Positions 59,377 to 64,000 of a stretch of 64,000 nt of DNA are shown here, piece by piece. The stretch's first letter is position 1; every line of letters starts with the position of its first letter. The translations under genes and the position numbers were made by a program. The notes under the pieces are model-generated. The model saw only the letters and a program-made list of their open reading frames with translations. It had not been told where the DNA came from and ran no database searches. The stretch comes from a bacterium HR37 (GTDB taxonomy: Bacteria; Desulfobacterota_D; UBA1144; Nemesobacterales; CSP1-2). The DNA is taken from positions 38,132-102,131 of the forward strand of contig BEIN01000007.1 in assembly GCA_002898375.1 (NCBI GenBank), written 5' to 3'.

Positions 59377-62300
59377 ATGGTTCCCTTAAAACTATCTCTA
59401 AAGAACTTCTTGAGTTACGGGGATTCCACTCCTCCTCTTGATTTTCGGATGTTTGACATAGCATGTCTTTCTGGAAAGAATGGACACGGTAAATCCGCTA
59501 TCATAGATGCTATAACCTGGGCACTATGGGGGAAGTGCAGGGTAAAGAGCAATGAAGAGGTAATCAAACGGGGAGAAAGAGAAGCCTATGTAGAACTTGA
59601 GTTTGAGGTTGAGAAAAACCACTACAGGGTTATAAGATCACTAAACCGGAAGGGAAACGGTGTCTCTTCTTCTCTCTTCCTCCAGATGTTCGATGCCAAC
59701 ACAAACAGCTTTAAACCATTGGCTCAAGGCAAAGAAGAGGCACAGAGCAAGATCAAAAAGCTCTTAAAAATGGACTATGAATCCTTTATCTGCTCTTCCT
59801 TTATACTTCAGGGAAAAGCAGATGAGTTCACCAAAAAGCCTCCTGCCGATAGAAAAAAGATACTTGCAAGCATATTAGATTTAGAAAAGTATGAGAGGCT
59901 TTCAAAAAGGGCAAAAGAGCTTGCTACCAAGCTTAAGCAGGAGGAAGAGGTTTTAAGGGAAAAACTGGCAGAGATTGACTCTGAAATCTCACAAAGGGAG
60001 GCCCTAGAAAGAGAGCTAGAGGATATAAAGGCAAGGGAGGATCAAATAGCATTTGAGCTTGAAAAAGCAGAAAAGCTTTTTGAAGAAACCATAAGAAAAT
60101 CAGAGTTACTAAAAACGTATGTAAACAGATACAGGGAGCTTCAGGAAGAAAGAGATAAAACCAAGAATCTCTGTTACAATCTTGAGAAAGAGCTAACGAA
60201 ACTTCTCCTGGAAATAGAAAAAGACAGAGAGGTTCTATCCAGAAGAGAGGAAATACTTCAAGGCTACGGAGACTTTGAGAGGGTTAGAGAGGAAGAAAGT
60301 CTCCTGTCGGAAAAACTTCTAAAGTACACAACTCTCATAAAAGAGCTAGAGAGCTTAAAAGCTATCATAAACGAAGAAAAAACTAGAATAGAAAACAGAA
60401 TTAGCTCACTTACCGGAAAGAAAGAAGAGCTTGAGGCAAGACTATTCCAAATAGAGAAGCTAATAAACAGGGAAAAAGAGATAGAAGAAGGATTTGCTTG
60501 CTTTGTTGGTCTACGCTCTCAAAACGATTTGCTTGAAAAGAAAAAACAAGCAGTTGAAAAACTTAAGATACTCGAGCTGGATATAAAGAACAATATAGAG
60601 AGAGAAAAACTTCTTATAGAAACACGAATAATGGAAATTGAGACCAGGGCTAAAGACCTTAAACAGAGATCAAAAGAGCTTGAAAAACTCAAAGAAGAGT
60701 GTTTAAAACTAAGAGCAGAAATAAAGGATGTTGAGGGAAAAATCTCTGAACGGGAACTTTTAAAAGAACGTCTTAAAGCTATAGAAGATGAAAAAAAGAC
60801 CATAACCTGGAACAAAAGAGATCTAGAGAAGAAAAGGAGGGAAGAGCTTCAAAAGCTAGAGATTATAACCCTAGATACTGAAAAAACCCGCTGTCCACTC
60901 TGTGAATCACCTCTGGAAGAAGAAGCAAAATCTGCGCTTGTTGAGAAAATCCAAAGAACCATAGCCACTTTGGAAGAACTAATAGAGAAAGACGAAGAAA
61001 GTATAAAGGCCCTAGAGGACAAGGAAAAGGAATTGTCCCTTCAGATCAGCCAACTTGAATCCTCAATTAAAAACGTTTCAGAGCTAAATAAACTGCTGGG
61101 TGAAAAAGAAAAGGCCCTTGAAAATACAAGTTCAGCTTTAAAGGAACTGGAAACGATAAACGAAGAACTCGATAACCTCAGGAAGATACTGTTTGAGGAA
61201 AACTATGCTGTTGAGCTTAGAGAACAGCTAAGAAACGTTCATAATGAAATAAAGAACCTAGACTATGACGAGGTAAGGCACAGAGAGGTTAAAGAAAACC
61301 TAGAGAGATTAAAGAAATTCGAAATGGATAAGCTTATACTTGAACAGGAAAAGAGAAACAAAAGCTTACTAGAGAAAGAGATCCTTTCAATTGAGCAAGA
61401 GCTCTTTTCTCTGTCCAAGATACTAGAGAGCGAAAGCTATGCGCTAAAACACAGAGAAAAAGCCTTAAAGATACAAGAGGAGATTAACGAACTTGGCTAC
61501 AATGAAGCAAAACACAGAGAACTAAAAAAGCACCTAGAAGAACTGGAGAAGTTTTCGAAAGAAAAGGAAAAGCTCGATAAAGCCATTCAAAGTCTTAGCC
61601 TAAGGGAAAGGGAGCGAGAGAATCTCAACAATAGAGTTGAAACAGAGAGAGAGAGACTTAAGAGGATAGAGAAAGAGATCAATGAGATTAGCGAAAAGGT
61701 CAAAGAGGGTCAATTTATAGAGGAAAAGAAAAAGATAGCTGAGAAAAACCTGCTTGATATAAAAAAAGCAAGGGAAACCCTTATAGAAGAGAAAACAAAG
61801 ATAGTAAGTACGCTTGAAAGAATTGAAGAACTGGATAAAAAGAAAACACAGATACAAGAAGATATAAAAAGGCTTAGCCACGAATCAAAAGTGTATCAGG
61901 AACTGGAACGAGCATTTAGCAAGAACGGAATTCAAGCCCTTATAATAGAAAATGCAGTTCCCGAGATAGAAATGGAAGCAAACAGGATTCTAAAAAAACT
62001 AACAGACGGCAATATGACCCTCAGTCTTGAGATGGTAAAACCTACGCAAAAGGGAAATGAAAAAGAAACACTGGATATTAAGATAGCAGATGCCTCTGGT
62101 ATAAGAAGCTACGAAACCTTCTCAGGTGGAGAGGCATTTAGGATAGACTTTGCTCTAAGGGTTGCCATATCTAAATTCATTGCAAACCGCTCAGGAGCCC
62201 AATTAAGAACGCTTGTTATAGATGAGGGATTTGGAACACAAGATAAAGACGGGCTTGCCCAGTTTGTAGATGTAATAAACGCTATAAAAGGGGACTTTGA

Positions 62301-62406
62301 GAAGATAATAGTAATTACCCATGTTGATGAGCTGAAAGATAAATTTCCGGTAAGAATCGAAGTTACAAAAGAACCTGGTAAAGGCTCAAGTTTTGAGATT
62401 ATATAA
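59377..62406 (+). CDS. SbcC/Rad50-family SMC-like ATPase
   Basis: 1009 residues. Walker A 'LSGKNGHGKSAIIDAITWALWG' (about 32-53) at the N-terminus, then two very long coiled-coil arms, and the zinc hook 'TRCPLCESPLEEEA' with CPLC near residue 506. The C-terminal half has the ABC signature TFSGGEAFRIDFALR near 913 and Walker B 'LVIDEGFGTQDKDG' near 942. With SbcD/Mre11 it processes DNA ends and hairpins; no mre11/sbcD gene lies beside it, since polyprenyl synthase is divergent upstream and cvpA follows. The size suits the archaeal-type or thermophile Rad50. Confidence 0.94.
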   Translation: MVPLKLSLKNFLSYGDSTPPLDFRMFDIACLSGKNGHGKSAIIDAITWALWGKCRVKSNEEVIKRGEREAYVELEFEVEKNHYRVIRSLNRKGNGVSSSLFLQMFDANTNSFKPLAQGKEEAQSKIKKLLKMDYESFICSSFILQGKADEFTKKPPADRKKILASILDLEKYERLSKRAKELATKLKQEEEVLREKLAEIDSEISQREALERELEDIKAREDQIAFELEKAEKLFEETIRKSELLKTYVNRYRELQEERDKTKNLCYNLEKELTKLLLEIEKDREVLSRREEILQGYGDFERVREEESLLSEKLLKYTTLIKELESLKAIINEEKTRIENRISSLTGKKEELEARLFQIEKLINREKEIEEGFACFVGLRSQNDLLEKKKQAVEKLKILELDIKNNIEREKLLIETRIMEIETRAKDLKQRSKELEKLKEECLKLRAEIKDVEGKISERELLKERLKAIEDEKKTITWNKRDLEKKRREELQKLEIITLDTEKTRCPLCESPLEEEAKSALVEKIQRTIATLEELIEKDEESIKALEDKEKELSLQISQLESSIKNVSELNKLLGEKEKALENTSSALKELETINEELDNLRKILFEENYAVELREQLRNVHNEIKNLDYDEVRHREVKENLERLKKFEMDKLILEQEKRNKSLLEKEILSIEQELFSLSKILESESYALKHREKALKIQEEINELGYNEAKHRELKKHLEELEKFSKEKEKLDKAIQSLSLRERERENLNNRVETERERLKRIEKEINEISEKVKEGQFIEEKKKIAEKNLLDIKKARETLIEEKTKIVSTLERIEELDKKKTQIQEDIKRLSHESKVYQELERAFSKNGIQALIIENAVPEIEMEANRILKKLTDGNMTLSLEMVKPTQKGNEKETLDIKIADASGIRSYETFSGGEAFRIDFALRVAISKFIANRSGAQLRTLVIDEGFGTQDKDGLAQFVDVINAIKGDFEKIIVITHVDELKDKFPVRIEVTKEPGKGSSFEII

Positions 62407-62409
62407 ATA

Positions 62410-62982
62410 ATGAACATGAACTGGCTTGATATAGCGTTTCTTGTAATACTATCGCTATTTACCCTGTTGGGGTTGAAACGGGGACTGGTAAAAGAACTTG
62501 TTTCCTTTGTATCTATTATGGCAGGAATTGTACTGGGGATACTCTTTTACGATGTTGTTGGAGAGATATTTATAAGATACGGGCTTGTAAAAAACAGAGC
62601 CATAGCAGGTGCTGGAGGTTTTATAATTACCGCTCTGGGAAGTTATGTGCTAATTCATATCCTAGGGCTTATACTATCACATATTATAGGAGCCCTGCAC
62701 CTAGGATGGCTTGATAAACTAAGTGGAGGGGTAATTGGATTTATAAAAGGGGTAATTATTTCGTGTTTGCTTCTATACACCTTGGTTTTTTTTCTTTCCG
62801 AGAAAAACCCTACACTAGCAAATTCAACCCTTACCCCCTATATAAAGGACATTTCTTCAGGTCTTAGCAAATACATCCCAAAAGACCTTGTAGAGAAACT
62901 TAAGGAATCCAGGGAAAGATTGGGGAAAAGTGGGATAGAGGGGATATGGAAAAACACTAAAAACAAAGAAGAGAACAAATAA
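62410..62982 (+). CDS. CvpA family membrane protein
   Basis: 190 residues with four predicted helices: 'WLDIAFLVILSLFTLLGLKRGL', 'VSIMAGIVLGILFY', 'GGFIITALGSYVLIHILGLIL', 'GGVIGFIKGVIISCLLLYTLVFF'. 'LKRGLVKEL' after the first helix and 'LDKLSGGVIGFIKG' are typical of CvpA (colicin V production) proteins, whose exact role is uncertain; they affect division, envelope stress and biofilm in other bacteria. It begins 3 bp after the SbcC stop codon, with no ribosome site, so translation may be coupled. Confidence 0.85.
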   Translation: MNMNWLDIAFLVILSLFTLLGLKRGLVKELVSFVSIMAGIVLGILFYDVVGEIFIRYGLVKNRAIAGAGGFIITALGSYVLIHILGLILSHIIGALHLGWLDKLSGGVIGFIKGVIISCLLLYTLVFFLSEKNPTLANSTLTPYIKDISSGLSKYIPKDLVEKLKESRERLGKSGIEGIWKNTKNKEENK

Positions 62983-63045
62983 TAACGGAGAGGTAAGCAG
63001 GAAACAGGCTTATAGCAAGGAGTTTTAACAGTTAAAAATTTTGGG

Positions 63046-63051
63046 TAATAT
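63046..63051 (+). promoter_or_regulatory. -10 box of fbp, leaderless type
   Basis: TAATAT at 63046-63051 ends 8 bases before the fbp ATG (63060). A -35 match is weak (TTTTAA at about 63023). No ribosome site is present. Confidence 0.35.
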
Positions 63052-63059
63052 ATGGAATC

Positions 63060-64000
63060 ATGATTGGCGTAGTAACCCTAGATGAGTTTATTATAAGACG
63101 GCAAGAAGAAGAATACCCTCATGCCAGAGGGGAGCTATCTCGTCTGCTAAGGGATATAGGACTAGCAGCCAAAATCGTAAACAGAGAGGTTAACAAAGCC
63201 GGACTGGTGGATATCCTAGGCGGAACCGGGATGATAAATATTCAGGGTGAAGAGATCAAGAAACTAGATGTGTTTGCAAACAAACGGTTTATTGCAGCAC
63301 TTAAAATGGGCGGTCAGTGTTGTGGAATAGCCTCTGAAGAGAATAAAGACATTATCGTTATTGATGATGAGATTTCAAAGAATGCAAAGTATGTCGTTGC
63401 ACTCGATCCCCTAGATGGTTCTTCAAATATAGATGTTAATGTCTCCGTTGGAACTATATTCTCCATATATAAAAGGGTTTCCCCTAGAGGAGAGCCCTGC
63501 ACTCTGGAGGATTTCCTTCAAAAAGGCTCAAACCAGGTAGCAGCAGGCTACATAATATATGGCTCCTCTACAATGCTTGTTTACACAACGGGCAAAGGTG
63601 TAAACGGGTTTACACTGGATCCATCTATTGGGGAATTCTGCCTATCCCATCCGAATATCAAGATACCAAAAAAGGGAAATGTGTATTCTATAAATCAGGG
63701 CTATTTCGAAAGCTTCCCAGAAGGGGTAAAGGAATACCTAAAGTACTGTGAGCAAGAAGATAAAGAAACCAAACGACCTTACTCTCTTAGATACATTGGC
63801 TCAATGGTTGCTGATATACACAGAAACCTAATAACTGGGGGTATCTTCATTTACCCCGCTACAAAAGACGCTCCGAACGGAAAGCTAAGACTTCTTTACG
63901 AATGCAACCCTCTGGCTTTTATAGTAGAACAGGCAGGGGGCAGAGCTACCGATGGCTTTAGACGCATACTAGATATTCAACCAATGGAGCTACACCAGCG
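63060..64000 (+). CDS. fbp: fructose-1,6-bisphosphatase class I (partial, runs off the end)
   Basis: The frame is open from the ATG at 63060 to the end of the window (313 codons seen; the family is about 330). It hydrolyses fructose-1,6-bisphosphate in gluconeogenesis or CO2-fixation pathways. Diagnostic: '[18 protein letters not shown]', 'GIASEENKD' and metal-binding '[27 protein letters not shown]' (about residues 106-133), '[18 protein letters not shown]' and '[24 protein letters not shown]'. The last residues reach '[12 protein letters not shown]', a few dozen residues short of the end. Confidence 0.97.
   Translation, partial: MIGVVTLDEFIIRRQEEEYPHARGELSRLLRDIGLAAKIVNREVNKAGLVDILGGTGMINIQGEEIKKLDVFANKRFIAALKMGGQCCGIASEENKDIIVIDDEISKNAKYVVALDPLDGSSNIDVNVSVGTIFSIYKRVSPRGEPCTLEDFLQKGSNQVAAGYIIYGSSTMLVYTTGKGVNGFTLDPSIGEFCLSHPNIKIPKKGNVYSINQGYFESFPEGVKEYLKYCEQEDKETKRPYSLRYIGSMVADIHRNLITGGIFIYPATKDAPNGKLRLLYECNPLAFIVEQAGGRATDGFRRILDIQPMELHQ

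Noticed and set aside
1..64000. CRISPR arrays, insertion sequences, integrases or prophage genes
   Set aside because: No spaced direct repeats, transposase motifs or phage genes were found; the region reads as core chromosome.

Overview
This window looks like a compact chromosomal segment of a diderm (Gram-negative), probably thermophilic bacterium. The diderm inference rests on many lipobox lipoproteins, Pal/YbgF envelope genes, a cytochrome c/FTR1 fusion and a CpoB-like protein. The thermophily inference rests on heavy use of AGA/AGG and ATA codons, Lys/Glu-rich proteins, very short intergenic gaps and genes such as HerA and a DUF2103 protein. I cannot name the phylum from sequence alone; an Aquificota- or Thermodesulfobacteriota-like lineage is a guess. 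I see no transposons, prophage, integrase, rRNA operon or CRISPR array. No gap without a gene exceeds 300 bp. The window starts inside a phoH-like gene and ends inside fbp.

Layout. 0-10 kb: phoH tail, a lipoprotein, ribD-ftsY (minus), dnaE (plus), DUF2103-redoxin (minus), uvrD/pcrA (minus), tRNA-Gln. 10-17.6 kb: ispE, a prepilin-like protein, several lineage-specific lipoproteins, a flavin reductase-like protein, a dicarboxylate/amino-acid symporter and an MscS channel. 17.6-27 kb: argH, a HerA-type ATPase, tRNA-Glu, an NAD-binding protein, plsC, a 551-aa orphan, a histidine phosphatase, a lipid kinase, a lone Lrp-type RAM domain and bolA-grxD. 27-33.3 kb: a 1775-aa hybrid histidine kinase downstream of a REC-GGDEF gene that is broken by one in-frame TAG. 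33.5-36 kb: pal-ybgF-pal. 36-39 kb: hemL and the Fo genes atpZ-I-B-E. 39-47.7 kb: CCA-transferase, a truncated adenylate-forming-like protein, xseA, a tandem ThyX-like protein, a sirtuin-like protein lacking its catalytic residues, and an AccA-AccD fusion. 47.7-53.7 kb: cobalamin genes cobS-cbiR-cobU, nagZ-like, then cobT-queE-sixA-queC. 53.7-64 kb: cytochrome c/FTR1 iron permease with a Fur-like palindrome, rimI, methylmalonyl-CoA mutase catalytic subunit, polyprenyl synthase, SbcC/Rad50, CvpA and fbp.

How the parts connect. The cobS/cbiR/cobU/cobT set would finish or remodel cobamides, and the methylmalonyl-CoA mutase in the same window is a possible consumer. ribD, hemL, queC/queE, ispE and the polyprenyl synthase supply other cofactors and isoprenoids. 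The envelope genes (two Pal-like proteins around YbgF, PlsC, lipid kinase, NagZ-like) fit a diderm wall.

Most striking observations. (1) Many genes have a sigma70-type -10 box ending only 6-11 bases before the ATG and no Shine-Dalgarno, which predicts leaderless mRNAs; at the sirtuin-like gene a TTGACA-N18-TATAAT promoter overlaps the first ATG and so moves the start to the next ATG. (2) A pseudo-sirtuin. (3) A two-copy ThyX-like protein whose copies are degenerate in complementary places. (4) A diguanylate cyclase gene interrupted by a single TAG. (5) An atpZ reading frame with no standard start codon. (6) A 551-aa protein of no recognisable family.
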